The notes under the pieces are model-generated. The model made no database searches and had not been told where the DNA came from. It saw only the letters and a program-made list of their open reading frames with translations. From Acidicapsa ligni (GTDB lineage Bacteria > Acidobacteriota > Terriglobia > Terriglobales > Acidobacteriaceae): 64,000 nucleotides of DNA. The translations under genes were made by a program, and so were the position numbers. This document shows, piece by piece, positions 17,608 through 25,669 of the stretch. How positions within the stretch are numbered: position 1 is the first letter of the stretch; every line of letters starts with the position of its first letter. The stretch covers positions 682,001 to 746,000 of the forward strand of contig NZ_JAGSYG010000002.1 in NCBI RefSeq assembly GCF_025685655.1. The letters are read 5' to 3'.

Positions 17608-18678
17608 ATGGCTAAATCTGAAGTTGAATCTCTTGCGCCCTTTCGGCTGGAGCCGCTATTCGTACAGCGTATCTGGGGTACGGCTGATCTTCGTCCCTGG
17701 TACGACCACGTAACCGCACCGGGCGCAGGTGACCCGATTGGCGAGGTATGGCTGACGGGCGATAGCTGCAAGGTGCTGGATGGACCGCTGGCCGGAAAGA
17801 CGCTGGCGGATGTTTTCGCCGATCAGTCCGTTGCCATGCTCGGGGCCAGGTATGGAGACAAGTTTGGAGGCAAGGACGCAGAGCGGACAGCGGGGCAGTC
17901 GCCATTGCTGCTCAAGGTGATTTTTGCCCAGGAAAAGCTGAGCGTGCAGGTACATCCGGACGACCGCCTGGCGCAGAAGTACGGACAGCCCCGGGGCAAG
18001 ACCGAATGCTGGTATGCACTGGCAGCCGAGCCGGGTGCAAAGGTCGCAGCAGGGCTCAAGCCTGGCGTTACGCTGGAGCAGATCGAGCAGGAAGTCACTG
18101 ACGGAACGCTGGAGCAGAGCCTGGAAGTGCTGCCGGTTGCAGCGGGCGACATGGTATTTGTCGATGCCGGTACGGTGCATGCAATCTGGCCTGGATCGGT
18201 GCTGTTGGAGACGCAGCAGAACTGCGATATTACCTATCGTCTGTTCGATTATGGGCGTCCGCGCGAGCTGCATGTGGCCAAGGCTCTGGAGGCGATTCGC
18301 TTTCAGACGGCCGCCGGAAAAGTGCCTCCGGGCGAGCTTTCGGCTGGCCGCTCTGTGCTGGTCGAGAGCGATTATTTCCGCGTGGAAAAGGTCTTTGTGC
18401 AGGGAACGAGATCGGGCGACTCGTTGAACTCGGCTTCGCAGAACTTGACTTCGCAAGCGGGTGAGCCAGCCGGTCTGCAATATCTGTTTGCCGCAGAGGG
18501 AGCAGGCGTGATCTCGGCTGTGGACGGCGCTGCTTTTGAGAGCGTGACGCTGCCGAGCCGCGGCATCGTGGCTGTTCCTGCAGCAGCTCCGGCGTGGCAG
18601 ATTGAGGATCGTGGAGGATTGGAGTTGATTCGGATCACGCCACGATGGCCGGCGCAGGAAGCCGGATCGATTGCATGA
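17608..18678 (+). CDS. manA: mannose-6-phosphate isomerase, class I
   Basis: 356-residue cupin enzyme interconverting fructose-6-phosphate and mannose-6-phosphate. Zinc-site segments are present: SVQVHPDDRLAQKYG, GKTECWYAL and DAGTVHAIWPGSVLLETQQ, followed by TYRLFDYGR as in the Bacillus-type class I enzymes. I chose the ATG at 17608, seven bases after GGAG, over the ATG at 17593, which has a poor site. The stop overlaps the start of the HD-domain gene (ATGA). It supplies mannose-6-phosphate for GDP-mannose, relevant to the GDP-mannose 3,5-epimerase encoded 1.7 kb downstream. Confidence 0.92.
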   Translation: MAKSEVESLAPFRLEPLFVQRIWGTADLRPWYDHVTAPGAGDPIGEVWLTGDSCKVLDGPLAGKTLADVFADQSVAMLGARYGDKFGGKDAERTAGQSPLLLKVIFAQEKLSVQVHPDDRLAQKYGQPRGKTECWYALAAEPGAKVAAGLKPGVTLEQIEQEVTDGTLEQSLEVLPVAAGDMVFVDAGTVHAIWPGSVLLETQQNCDITYRLFDYGRPRELHVAKALEAIRFQTAAGKVPPGELSAGRSVLVESDYFRVEKVFVQGTRSGDSLNSASQNLTSQAGEPAGLQYLFAAEGAGVISAVDGAAFESVTLPSRGIVAVPAAAPAWQIEDRGGLELIRITPRWPAQEAGSIA

Positions 18679-19307
18679 CGGACCACGTAACGGATCGCAT
18701 AAAGGCTCGGTCGTGGCGGGAATCGGTGGTTGAATACATCCGCGTGGAGGCGACTCCAGCGGATAAATTCGGCCACCAGCCTCGTCTCTATGCTCTTGCG
18801 CAGCAGATTGCCAAGGGGCAGGATTGTGACGACGATGTGCTGTTTGCCGCCGCGTGGATGCACGATCTGGGGGTTTTTATCGGTCATCGGCCGAGTGACC
18901 CAGTTGAACTTGCGCGCTGGGATCATGTGCCGTACACCATTTCACGCAGCAGGGAACTGCTGCCGCAATGGGGGTTTCCAGCGGAGAAGCTGGAGGTTGT
19001 CGCTGAGACTATTCGGACACATGAGGCGAAATATACGCCGCTGGTGCCCGAAGCCGTTGTGCTGCGAGATGCGGATATCCTGGAGCAGCTTGGGGCGATT
19101 GGCGCGTTGCGAGCCTTCGTCAAGGTAGGGCGAGATACGCGGTATGCGACGTATTCCGATGTAATTCCAGTTTTGGAGCGGGCTCTGACGGTATTGCCAG
19201 GCCTGTTGCAGCTTGAGGTTTCACGGGAGCTTGCCAGGGAGAGAGTTGCTGCCTTGCGGTCTTTGTTGGAGGCAATCCGGGCCGAGGCTGCTGGTAACCT
19301 TCATTAG
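18675..19307 (+). CDS. HD-domain phosphohydrolase
   Basis: 210-residue HD superfamily protein. The metal-binding HD pair lies in AAWMHDLGVFIGH, preceded by the first His in FGHQPRLYALAQQI and followed by RTHEAKYTP and RDADILEQLG with the last Asp. This is the arrangement of small bacterial HD hydrolases acting on nucleotides or other phosphate esters; the substrate is unknown. Its ATG overlaps the manA stop, so the two are translated together and a role in sugar-phosphate or nucleotide clean-up can be guessed but not shown. No terminator was seen after it. Confidence 0.8.
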   Translation: MTDHVTDRIKARSWRESVVEYIRVEATPADKFGHQPRLYALAQQIAKGQDCDDDVLFAAAWMHDLGVFIGHRPSDPVELARWDHVPYTISRSRELLPQWGFPAEKLEVVAETIRTHEAKYTPLVPEAVVLRDADILEQLGAIGALRAFVKVGRDTRYATYSDVIPVLERALTVLPGLLQLEVSRELARERVAALRSLLEAIRAEAAGNLH

Positions 19308-19498
19308 CCTCAGCGAATATACATACCTGTTTGAATATCGAATAACGGTACATTTTTAATCAAAATCAAACACAAATCAGCGTAGCTGCTTTGTTTGCAA
19401 CTCTATGCAATTTCTTTACATGTAATTTGTCTAGTCCGATGTACACTGCCAATTAGACGGCCTCGGGGGAGGAGGTCTGCATTACAAGGAGACGTTGA

Positions 19499-20071
19499 AT
19501 GCGATCGAAGCTTGTTCTGGCAGCACTTTTCTTCCTCTCAACTTTGCCTGTTTTAGCCCAGGTGGCTCCTGCCGCCAGGATAAGTGGACTTCCTCTAGGA
19601 GTTGGTGCAGGTCTGTCGGACTATAGCGTCGATTATGGTCCGGGACGCAGGATGCTTGGTGTGTCGGCCTGGGCTGACTACAGTTTGTTTCACGGCTTGG
19701 GAATCGAAGCTGAAGGTACGTCGATTTTGTGGGACAAGCCTAGTTCCTTGCCTCGCATGAAGCAGGAAACGATCAAGGGCGGGGCGATTTACAAGTATCA
19801 CCAGGTCTTCCACGTTCGTCCTTATGTGAAGGGGCTTATTGGATTGGGAAAGATTGATTTCCCCTCAATTAATCCCTTGTATACGCAGGACACCTTTACC
19901 ATGTACGCAATTGGCGGAGGTGTTGAGTACAAGGTGTGGAAGACGCTCTCTGTACGGGGCGACTATGAGTATCAGTATTGGTCGAACTATCAAGGGAGTA
20001 ATTACTTGAACCCGAATGGATTCACGATAGGTGCGACTTACTATCTGCGCGGTGTTCACAGGCATTACTAA
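19499..20071 (+). CDS. outer-membrane beta-barrel protein
   Basis: 190-residue exported protein with a clean signal peptide (MRSKLVLAALFFLS through LPVLAQ). The mature part alternates polar and aromatic residues in about eight strands and ends in GATYYLRGVHRHY; aromatic-rich strand ends (YKYHQVFHVRPYVKG, YEYQYWSNYQG) are typical of OmpA/OmpX-like barrels. No OmpA peptidoglycan domain is present. A ribosome site AAGGAG lies seven bases before ATG 19499. The 191-bp region upstream shows no further gene. Function: small porin or adhesive barrel, not determinable. Confidence 0.75.
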   Translation: MRSKLVLAALFFLSTLPVLAQVAPAARISGLPLGVGAGLSDYSVDYGPGRRMLGVSAWADYSLFHGLGIEAEGTSILWDKPSSLPRMKQETIKGGAIYKYHQVFHVRPYVKGLIGLGKIDFPSINPLYTQDTFTMYAIGGGVEYKVWKTLSVRGDYEYQYWSNYQGSNYLNPNGFTIGATYYLRGVHRHY

Positions 20072-20338
20072 GTCGAGCAAATTTTTCTGGATTAGTTAAG
20101 TTGGAGCTTGGATGCTATCGATTCCAGATAGGGTTGCCCATCTGAATCAAAATCACAACGCTTCTATTCTCTATCTTGCTATTCAATCTGTTGGTACACT
20201 GAGTTAAGACCGTCTCCGGCGTTTTCATAGAAATGCCTCTACTGCGCAGGCGATTTTACTTGTTGCGCTTTTGCTAAGCACGGCTCATGCCATGACATTT
20301 TATTTGCATTCATCCATTTTTGAAAGGAATACCTAGCC

Positions 20339-21331
20339 ATGCATATTCGAGGCGCACACGCACTGGTTTGCGGAGCGGGCGGTTTTATCGGCGGTCATCT
20401 TGTGAATCGGCTTTTCGATGAGGGTGCGGCCAGTGTACGAGCGGTTGATGTGAAGCCGCTGGACGAGTGGTATCAGACAAACCCCAAGGCTGAAAGCCTG
20501 GTTCTCGACCTGCAGGAAAAAGATGCCTGCCTCACGGCGACTGAAGGCACTGATTCTGTTTTTCAGCTAGCCGCGGATATGGGCGGAATGGGCTTTATCG
20601 AAAATAACAAGGCGCTTTGCATGTTGAGCGTTTTGACCAATACGCATATGTTGCTGGCGGCCCGTAAGACCGGTGTAAAGCGGTTCTTCTATTCTTCGTC
20701 CGCATGCGTATACAACGGCGAAAAGCAGACCAATCCGGATGTGGTTGCTCTGAAAGAAGAAGATGCTTATCCTGCGTTGCCGGAAGATGGCTATGGCTGG
20801 GAGAAGTTGTTCAGCGAGCGCATGTGCCGGCATTTCTCTGAGGACTACGGCCTGGAGACACGCGTGGCGCGTTTCCACAATGTTTACGGCCCTCTGGGTA
20901 CGTGGACAGGCGGACGTGAAAAGGCTCCAGCGGCGATCTGCCGCAAGGTGCTTGAGGCCAAGGCCTCGGGCAAGCATGAGATTGAGATCTGGGGCGACGG
21001 TCATCAGACGCGCAGCTTCATGTACATCGATGATTGCACCAAGGGCGTTCTTGACATCTATCACAGCGATATTCTTGAGCCGATCAATCTTGGTTCGAGC
21101 GAGCTTGTGACGATCAATCAACTGGTGGATATCGCGGAAGATCTTGCCGGTGTAAAGCTGAAGCGCAACTACAACCTGAGCGCACCCAAAGGCGTGAACG
21201 GGCGCAATAGCGATAACACCAAGATCCTGGGTTACTTGAACTGGGAACCAAGCATCAAACTTCGCGATGGGCTTGCGCAAACGATGTCCTGGATTGAGCA
21301 GGAAATGCTTACCACTGTTACCAGCAGGTAG
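20339..21331 (+). CDS. GDP-mannose 3,5-epimerase-like enzyme
   Basis: 330-residue extended SDR closely resembling plant GDP-mannose 3,5-epimerase, which makes GDP-L-galactose and GDP-L-gulose. Beyond the NAD motif GAGGFIGGHL and the Tyr152/Lys156 pair (YGWEK), it keeps enzyme-specific features: AADMGGMGFIENN, catalytic Cys123 in SSSACVY, Lys195 in GGREKAPAA, GDGHQTRSFMYIDD and NGRNSDN. The length is slightly short of the plant enzyme. It lies 10 bp before a GT26 glycosyltransferase, and ManA is encoded nearby. An L-galactose-containing glycan is a reasonable inference; another GDP-sugar or NDP-sugar epimerase remains possible. Confidence 0.82.
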   Translation: MHIRGAHALVCGAGGFIGGHLVNRLFDEGAASVRAVDVKPLDEWYQTNPKAESLVLDLQEKDACLTATEGTDSVFQLAADMGGMGFIENNKALCMLSVLTNTHMLLAARKTGVKRFFYSSSACVYNGEKQTNPDVVALKEEDAYPALPEDGYGWEKLFSERMCRHFSEDYGLETRVARFHNVYGPLGTWTGGREKAPAAICRKVLEAKASGKHEIEIWGDGHQTRSFMYIDDCTKGVLDIYHSDILEPINLGSSELVTINQLVDIAEDLAGVKLKRNYNLSAPKGVNGRNSDNTKILGYLNWEPSIKLRDGLAQTMSWIEQEMLTTVTSR

Positions 21332-21340
21332 GAGTATTGC

Positions 21341-22093
21341 ATGAATTCTGTTTCACGGTTTCAGCAGATTCTGGGAGTGCGCTTTTTTGTAGGCGACGCC
21401 CAAGGAGCCATTGAGGAGGTGTCGCAGCACGGCGGTCTCGTCGTCGTGCCTGCGGCGCCAGCACTCAAGAACTTGGCTGTTGACAAGGGCTATCGGGAGG
21501 CTTTGCTGGGGGCGGATTTTGCTATCGCCGACAGCGCCTTCATGGTGCTCTTGTGGAACCTGATTGATCGCAATCGTATCCCCAAGTTATCCGGATTGAA
21601 GTATCTTCGCGCATTAGTGGAGGAGCCTGATTTTCAGAAGGGTGGCTCCTTCTGGGTTATGCCCACTGCTGCCAGCGCGCAACGTAACTTGCGCTGGTTG
21701 CAGGAGGCAGGTGTCCAGATTGCAAGCGAGGATGTGTATCTTGCTCCGCTTTACGGGCATGTAATTTCGGATGAGGAGTTGTTGGAACGCCTCGAAGAGC
21801 GCCAGCCCAAGCACATCGTGCTGGGGATTGGCGGCGGAACGCAGGAGCGGCTTGGGTTGTATCTGAAGCAGAATCTCAGCTATCGCCCGGCGATCCATTG
21901 CATCGGTGCGGCAATTGCGTTTCTGAGCGGCGATCAGGTACGCATTCCAGTCTGGGCGGATACGCTTGGTCTGGGCTGGCTGTGGCGTACGGTTGCCGAT
22001 CCGAAGCGGTTTTTCCCGCGGTACTGGGATGCCCGGCACCTGGCGCCCCTGCTCCTGAAATACAGAGACCGGTTGCCTATCACTACGGCTTAG
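21341..22093 (+). CDS. WecG/TagA/CpsF family glycosyltransferase (GT26)
   Basis: 250-residue GT26 enzyme of the WecG/TagA family, which adds a sugar to a lipid-linked acceptor at the inner membrane. Characteristic segments are the Asp-containing LLGADFAIADSAFM, the nucleotide-sugar region HIVLGIGGGTQERLG and the C-terminal CIGAAIAFLSGDQVRIP then ADTLGLGWLWR and DPKRFFPRYW. AGGAG lies six bases before ATG 21341, and the gene follows the epimerase by 9 bp, so they form an operon. It may transfer the sugar that the epimerase makes during exopolysaccharide or O-antigen assembly. The usual DG(M/V) motif is replaced by ADSAFM. Confidence 0.87.
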   Translation: MNSVSRFQQILGVRFFVGDAQGAIEEVSQHGGLVVVPAAPALKNLAVDKGYREALLGADFAIADSAFMVLLWNLIDRNRIPKLSGLKYLRALVEEPDFQKGGSFWVMPTAASAQRNLRWLQEAGVQIASEDVYLAPLYGHVISDEELLERLEERQPKHIVLGIGGGTQERLGLYLKQNLSYRPAIHCIGAAIAFLSGDQVRIPVWADTLGLGWLWRTVADPKRFFPRYWDARHLAPLLLKYRDRLPITTA

Positions 22094-22381
22094 CTGAGAT
22101 CACAGTAATTGGATTCACCGTAATTGCATTTTTCTGCTGATTGCTTTTTTTATTGATCCACCTTTTGTAGCCAGTCATAATTTTTTTGATCTGACGGGGC
22201 ATTCCTTGAGAGAGGATTGCCCCGTTGAACTTTGCATCGAATTTAATGTGCGGAACTTTTCGGTGCGGTCTGGGTCTAACAATGTGAGAGTCGTAGACTT
22301 CCTCCTCGTTGAGGTGGATAGTGGACGACGGACGGAAATTTCGTGAGTTCGTGATTGCGAAAGAACTTACACAGGAGCAGG
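22094..22381. other. gene-free interval with an imperfect 13-bp hairpin
   Basis: 288 bp without a gene. ACGGGGCATTCCT (22194-22206) pairs with AGGATTGCCCCGT (22213-22225) with one mismatch and a six-base loop. T runs lie before, not after, it. It may be a regulatory element of the downstream BON gene or a weak terminator for the glycosyltransferase operon. Confidence 0.45.
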
Positions 22382-23755
22382 ATGATTACCATGAAGAATA
22401 ATACTTTCCGCTCGTTTTATCCGGCGCGCCGCAAAACGGGTTTGGCGCTGGTTCTTCTCGGCGGCTTAGCCGGATTTGGGAATATTGCTGCATTGGCACA
22501 GGATACTGCTGATTCAGGGGCACAGGCTTCGGCCCCCGCTGGACAGCGCTCCGATGGGCAGATTGAGATGGATGTTGTCCATGCTCTGGATGCCTCTCAA
22601 GAGCTGAAGCAGGACTGGATCACGGCAGGGACCGTGCAGGGTGAAGTTACGCTCTCCGGTACCTCAGGTACGGAAGACAACCGCAAGCTTGCGGAGTCGA
22701 TTGCCAGCAAGGTGTCGGGCGTGACCAAGGTTGTAAACAACCTCAAGGTCGGCGATCCGCAGACTGCTGCGCAGCAGAATAATGCGCAGCCGCAGGATCA
22801 GCAGAATCCGGCTGACGATCAGGGCCAGTATGGGGATCAGGGTCAGGATCCGAGCCAGGGTCAGGATCCAGGTCAGGGACAATACCCGGCCCAGGGTCAA
22901 TATCCCGCCCAGGGCCAGGCTCAGGGACAATATCCTCCGCCGCAGGGTCAGTATCCTCCTCAGGGTCAATATCCCCCGCAAGGGCAGTACCCAGCTCAGG
23001 GCCAGTATCCTGGCGGCCAGCAGGCTGCCAATAACGGACCGATGCCGCCTCCCGGAGCGCGTCAGAACTACGCTCAACCGCAGGGTCCTCAGCAGCCTAT
23101 CGGACCTGTGACACTGCCTCAGGGAACTCTGCTGAAGGTTCGAACCAGTGAGCCTGTGGGCAGCAAGATGGCCAAGGAAGGCGCTGCGATCGAGTTCACC
23201 GTGGCTCGGGATGTGTACGCTGCAGGCATTCTGGCTATTCCGCGTGGCGCAACGGTTCACGGCGTGGTCACGAATGTGAAGAAAGCGGGCGCGCTTGGTG
23301 GACGTCCGGAAGTAGGACTGAATCTGCTGTCGCTGGATCTTGGCGGCAAAAACTATGCTCTGGCCACGGATCCTTACCAGGTGCAGGGGCCGAACAAGGC
23401 TGGTCGTACCGCAGGTAATGCCATTGGCGGCGCTCTATTTGGCGCGCTCGTCGGCGGCGCAGTAGGCGGCGGCAGCGGCGCTGCTATCGGTGCGGCGGCG
23501 GGTGGTGTTGGTGGAACAGCGGCTTCGGCTGCGACTCCCGGCCCACAGGTCTGGATTCCGGTAGAGGCTATGATGGATTTCCATCTGAATGCACCTCTGA
23601 CGGTAACTACAGTCAGTGCGGCTGAGGCGCAGCGTCTGGCCGCGAATGCCGGACCTTCTCCGCAGAACAGGCCGACTCTTTATCGCCGTGGACCCTATCC
23701 GTATGGATATCCTCCACCGCCACCACCGCCGGGCTATTACTACCGGCCTTACTAA
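22382..23755 (+). CDS. secreted BON-domain / glycine-zipper protein with QGQYP repeats
   Basis: 457-residue exported protein. Order: signal peptide ending near AALAQ; a BON domain at roughly 50-115 (EMDVVHALDASQELK, GEVTLSGTSGTEDNRKLA, VSGVTKVVNNLKV); a Gln/Gly/Tyr/Pro low-complexity tract with about ten QGQYP-type units; a conserved folded region (LPQGTLLKVRTSEPVGSK); a glycine zipper (GGALFGALVGGAVGGG); and a Pro/Tyr-rich tail. BON domains bind phospholipid membranes, so an envelope role is likely. I chose the ATG at 22382 behind AGGAG; a TTG at 22355 and an ATG at 22391 are alternatives. The type is common in acidobacteria; its exact role is not established. Confidence 0.8.
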   Translation: MITMKNNTFRSFYPARRKTGLALVLLGGLAGFGNIAALAQDTADSGAQASAPAGQRSDGQIEMDVVHALDASQELKQDWITAGTVQGEVTLSGTSGTEDNRKLAESIASKVSGVTKVVNNLKVGDPQTAAQQNNAQPQDQQNPADDQGQYGDQGQDPSQGQDPGQGQYPAQGQYPAQGQAQGQYPPPQGQYPPQGQYPPQGQYPAQGQYPGGQQAANNGPMPPPGARQNYAQPQGPQQPIGPVTLPQGTLLKVRTSEPVGSKMAKEGAAIEFTVARDVYAAGILAIPRGATVHGVVTNVKKAGALGGRPEVGLNLLSLDLGGKNYALATDPYQVQGPNKAGRTAGNAIGGALFGALVGGAVGGGSGAAIGAAAGGVGGTAASAATPGPQVWIPVEAMMDFHLNAPLTVTTVSAAEAQRLAANAGPSPQNRPTLYRRGPYPYGYPPPPPPPGYYYRPY

Positions 23756-23769
23756 CGATTGAAGAATTG

Positions 23770-23811
23770 ACAATACCGGCTCCGGGCATTGCCTGGGGCC
23801 GGTATTGTTTT
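23770..23811 (+). terminator. rho-independent terminator after the BON protein
   Basis: ACAATACCGGC (23770-23780) pairs with GCCGGTATTGT (23798-23808), extended inward by CTCC/GGGG, and is followed by TTTT. It lies 14 bp after the stop. Confidence 0.85.
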
Positions 23812-23886
23812 GGCTATTCGGCCTGTAATTCGTGGCAGTTGTCGCAGGGATTCCAGCGTCGTATCATCTTTCTATATGGAGTTGTG

Positions 23887-24105
23887 ATGGCGTTTCCAAT
23901 TAAAGTTTGTGCAGTCTGCGAGGAAGAGTTTGAGTTGAAGCCCGGTAAGCCGGGTTATGCCAATCGATGCCCGGAGTGCAGTGTCCCCGAAGTTACTGAG
24001 ACAACCACAAAGCAGCCTATGGATGCGGTGGATCGCAAGTCTGAGAGTGAAGCCAATGAGGCTCGCAGGCAGGCGATTCGCGAACTGCTTTACAGCCGCA
24101 AGTAA
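23887..24105 (+). CDS. small zinc-ribbon-like protein (72 aa)
   Basis: 72-residue soluble protein with two CxxC pairs: VCAVCEEEF at residues 8-11 and NRCPECSV near 28-31. Spaced about 17 residues apart, they can bind one zinc ion. The C-terminal half is a charged helix (EANEARRQAIRELLYSRK). GGAG lies five bases before ATG 23887. No family function is known to me. It is monocistronic, bounded by a terminator on each side, and could be a small nucleic-acid or protein-binding factor. Confidence 0.7.
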   Translation: MAFPIKVCAVCEEEFELKPGKPGYANRCPECSVPEVTETTTKQPMDAVDRKSESEANEARRQAIRELLYSRK

Positions 24106-24126
24106 TCCACGCAATTGAGCGTGCGA

Positions 24127-24171
24127 GCAACACAAAGGGGATGAGCCATTGGCTCATCCCCTTTGTGTTGC
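24127..24171. terminator. bidirectional terminator between convergent genes
   Basis: GCAACACAAAGGGGATGAGCCA (24127-24148) is followed, after one base, by its exact complement ending at 24171, giving 22-bp arms. It lies between the stop of the zinc-ribbon gene and the stop of the convergent aminotransferase gene, with short T-rich sequence on the forward exit side. Confidence 0.85.
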
Positions 24172-24194
24172 TTTCGGATTGTTCTTACTTGTTC

Positions 24195-25139
24195 TTACGC
24201 GCTGACGATTTCCGCGGTGTTCACCTTGACCGGGGTCAGCCAGCCGAAGCGATCCGGCTTGAGGCCGTTGGCGATTCCGAAGAACTCATCCGCGATCTTC
24301 TTGGTGATTGCGCCGGGTGTGCCATCGCCAATGACAATGCGGTCGATCGAGCGAATCGGCGAGACTTCCGCTGCCGTGCCGGTGAAGAAAACTTCGTCGG
24401 CGATGTACAGCAGTTCGCGTGGAATGGATTGCTCGGTGACAGGCAGGCCAAGGTGCCGGGCGATCGTCAGCACGGAGTCGCGAGTGATGCCGGAGAGCGC
24501 TGAATTGGCCAGCGGCGGCGTATACAGCACGCCATTGCGGACGACAAAAACGTTCTCGCCGGAACCCTCGGAGACCAGGCCATTGACATCCAGCGCGATG
24601 CCTTCCGAGTAGCCGTTGATGTCGGCTTCCATGCGGATAAGCTGCGAGTTCATGTAGTTGGCGCCAGCCTTGGCCAGAGCGGGCATGGTGTTGGGGGCCA
24701 GGCGGTTCCAACTGCTGATGCAGACATCGGCTCCGCCGTGTCCGCCGGCAACATATTTGCCCCACGGAAAGTTGGCGATGAACACGTCGGTAGGCGAGCC
24801 AGTCGGGTTGACGCCGATTTCGCCGTATCCGCGCATGGCAATGGGACGGATGTAGCAGGGCGCGACGCCGTTGGCTTCGATCACATCCACGACTGCTGCG
24901 CACAGCTCGTCGAGAGAGTAGGGCAGGGGCATGCGGTAGATCTTGGCGGAGTCAAGCAGGCGCTGCATGTGTTCGGGCAGGCGAAACACAGCCGCTCCCG
25001 AGGGCTGGCCGTAGCAACGGATTCCTTCAAATACGCTGGAGCCGTAGTGAACAACGTGGCTCATGACATGGATATTCGCCTGCTCCCAGGGAATGAGTTT
25101 GCCATTGCGCCAGATATTTTCTGTGGGCTGAATCGGCAT
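24195..25139 (-). CDS. ilvE: branched-chain amino acid aminotransferase
   Basis: 314-residue PLP enzyme of fold type IV catalysing the last step of leucine, isoleucine and valine synthesis. Class IV motifs are complete: HVMSHVVHYGSSVFEGIR, the catalytic Lys region PALAKAGANYMNSQL, ALDVNGLVSEGSGENVFVV and ADEVFFTGTAAEVSPIRSID. The start is ATG 25139 with AGAGGAG ten bases before it; longer in-frame extensions are not family-like. Aspartate 4-decarboxylase or D-amino-acid transferase are excluded by the length and the FFTGTAAEV motif. It is transcribed alone, ending at the bidirectional terminator. Confidence 0.93.
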   Translation of the reverse strand: MPIQPTENIWRNGKLIPWEQANIHVMSHVVHYGSSVFEGIRCYGQPSGAAVFRLPEHMQRLLDSAKIYRMPLPYSLDELCAAVVDVIEANGVAPCYIRPIAMRGYGEIGVNPTGSPTDVFIANFPWGKYVAGGHGGADVCISSWNRLAPNTMPALAKAGANYMNSQLIRMEADINGYSEGIALDVNGLVSEGSGENVFVVRNGVLYTPPLANSALSGITRDSVLTIARHLGLPVTEQSIPRELLYIADEVFFTGTAAEVSPIRSIDRIVIGDGTPGAITKKIADEFFGIANGLKPDRFGWLTPVKVNTAEIVSA

Positions 25140-25287
25140 GGGGTTGTGACTCCTCTTAAAGCACTGCTGTTGCACATCGAGATTACCGCTTAGGTTATCG
25201 CGAACAGCTATGCAATGTCACGAAGAAGGGCGAATTGGTTTTGGGTTCGTCGGGGATGATTGTTGTTCTGTGAAGATGCGGCGAAGA

Positions 25288-25372
25288 AGATTCGCTTTGG
25301 GAATGACAGCTGGAACGGCAAGGGCAAGAGCTGAGGCAAAAGCAAAAGCAGATTCGCTTCGGGAATGACAGC
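25288..25372 (+). repeat. dispersed repeat, copies 3 and 4 in tandem
   Basis: AGATTCGCTTTGGGAATGAC then AGC (25288-25310), a GGCAAGGGCAAGAG spacer, then GCAGATTCGCTTCGGGAATG then ACAGC (25348-25372). Both share the core of copies at 9203 and 14560. A partial fifth copy lies at 25446-25464. Confidence 0.7.
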
Positions 25373-25375
25373 CAG

Positions 25376-25438
25376 AACGGCAACGGCAACGGCAAATGCA
25401 ACGGCAAATGCAAGGGCAACGGCAACGGCTAAGGGAAC
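25376..25438 (+). repeat. GGCAAC hexamer run
   Basis: About ten GGCAAC/GGCAAA/GGCAAG-type hexamers in a row between dispersed repeat copies 4 and 5. Similar but shorter GCAAAAG/GCAAGG runs border every other copy, so the hexamers appear to be part of the repeat unit. Confidence 0.7.
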
Positions 25439-25445
25439 TGCAACT

Positions 25446-25464
25446 GCAGATTCGCTTTGGGATT
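25446..25464 (+). repeat. dispersed repeat, partial copy 5
   Basis: GCAGATTCGCTTTGGGATT matches the left part of the dispersed core and then diverges. It reaches the 3' end of the adjacent XRE regulator gene, whose stop is at 25463. Confidence 0.55.
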
Positions 25465-25669
25465 ATTCGGCATTCTCTGCTTCGTCGAAGAAGATGGCCT
25501 CGATGGTTGTGTCAAAGAGCCGCGCGAGGCGAAAGGCCAGTGGGAGGCTGGGGTCGAACTTGCCTGTTTCAATCGCGTTGACGCTTTGACGCGAAACTTC
25601 GAGTCTCTGGGCGAGGTCGGCCTGGCTCCACTGCCGCTCGGCGCGTAGAACACGAAGCCGGTTCTTCAT
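25463..25669 (-). CDS. small XRE-family transcriptional regulator
   Basis: 68-residue single-domain helix-turn-helix protein of the Cro/CI type: QADLAQRLEVSRQSVNAIETG is the HTH, preceded by MKNRLRVLRAERQWS and followed by PSLPLAFRLARLFDTTIEAIF. This matches the YozG-like group of short regulators usually paired with a small membrane protein. The ATG at 25669 overlaps the stop of that membrane-protein gene (ATGA), with GGAG six bases before it. The pair probably regulates itself from the promoter at 26110-26138. Confidence 0.9.
   Translation of the reverse strand: MKNRLRVLRAERQWSQADLAQRLEVSRQSVNAIETGKFDPSLPLAFRLARLFDTTIEAIFFDEAENAE

Larger units (their letters stand above)
25140..25462. other. 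323-bp repeat-filled interval, no gene
   Basis: No credible coding sequence. The interval holds two full and one partial copy of the dispersed GATTCGC...GGGAATGAC repeat and a run of GGCAAC hexamers, listed separately. Confidence 0.7.

Noticed and set aside
20208-20336. Short hydrophobic frame (ILLVALLLSTAHA) resembling a signal peptide before the epimerase gene
   Set aside because: It has no start codon in frame after the preceding stop and ends after about 40 codons; at most a relic.
25376-25438. Possible CRISPR-like array
   Set aside because: The units are plain GGCAAC hexamers without spacers; they belong to the dispersed repeat.
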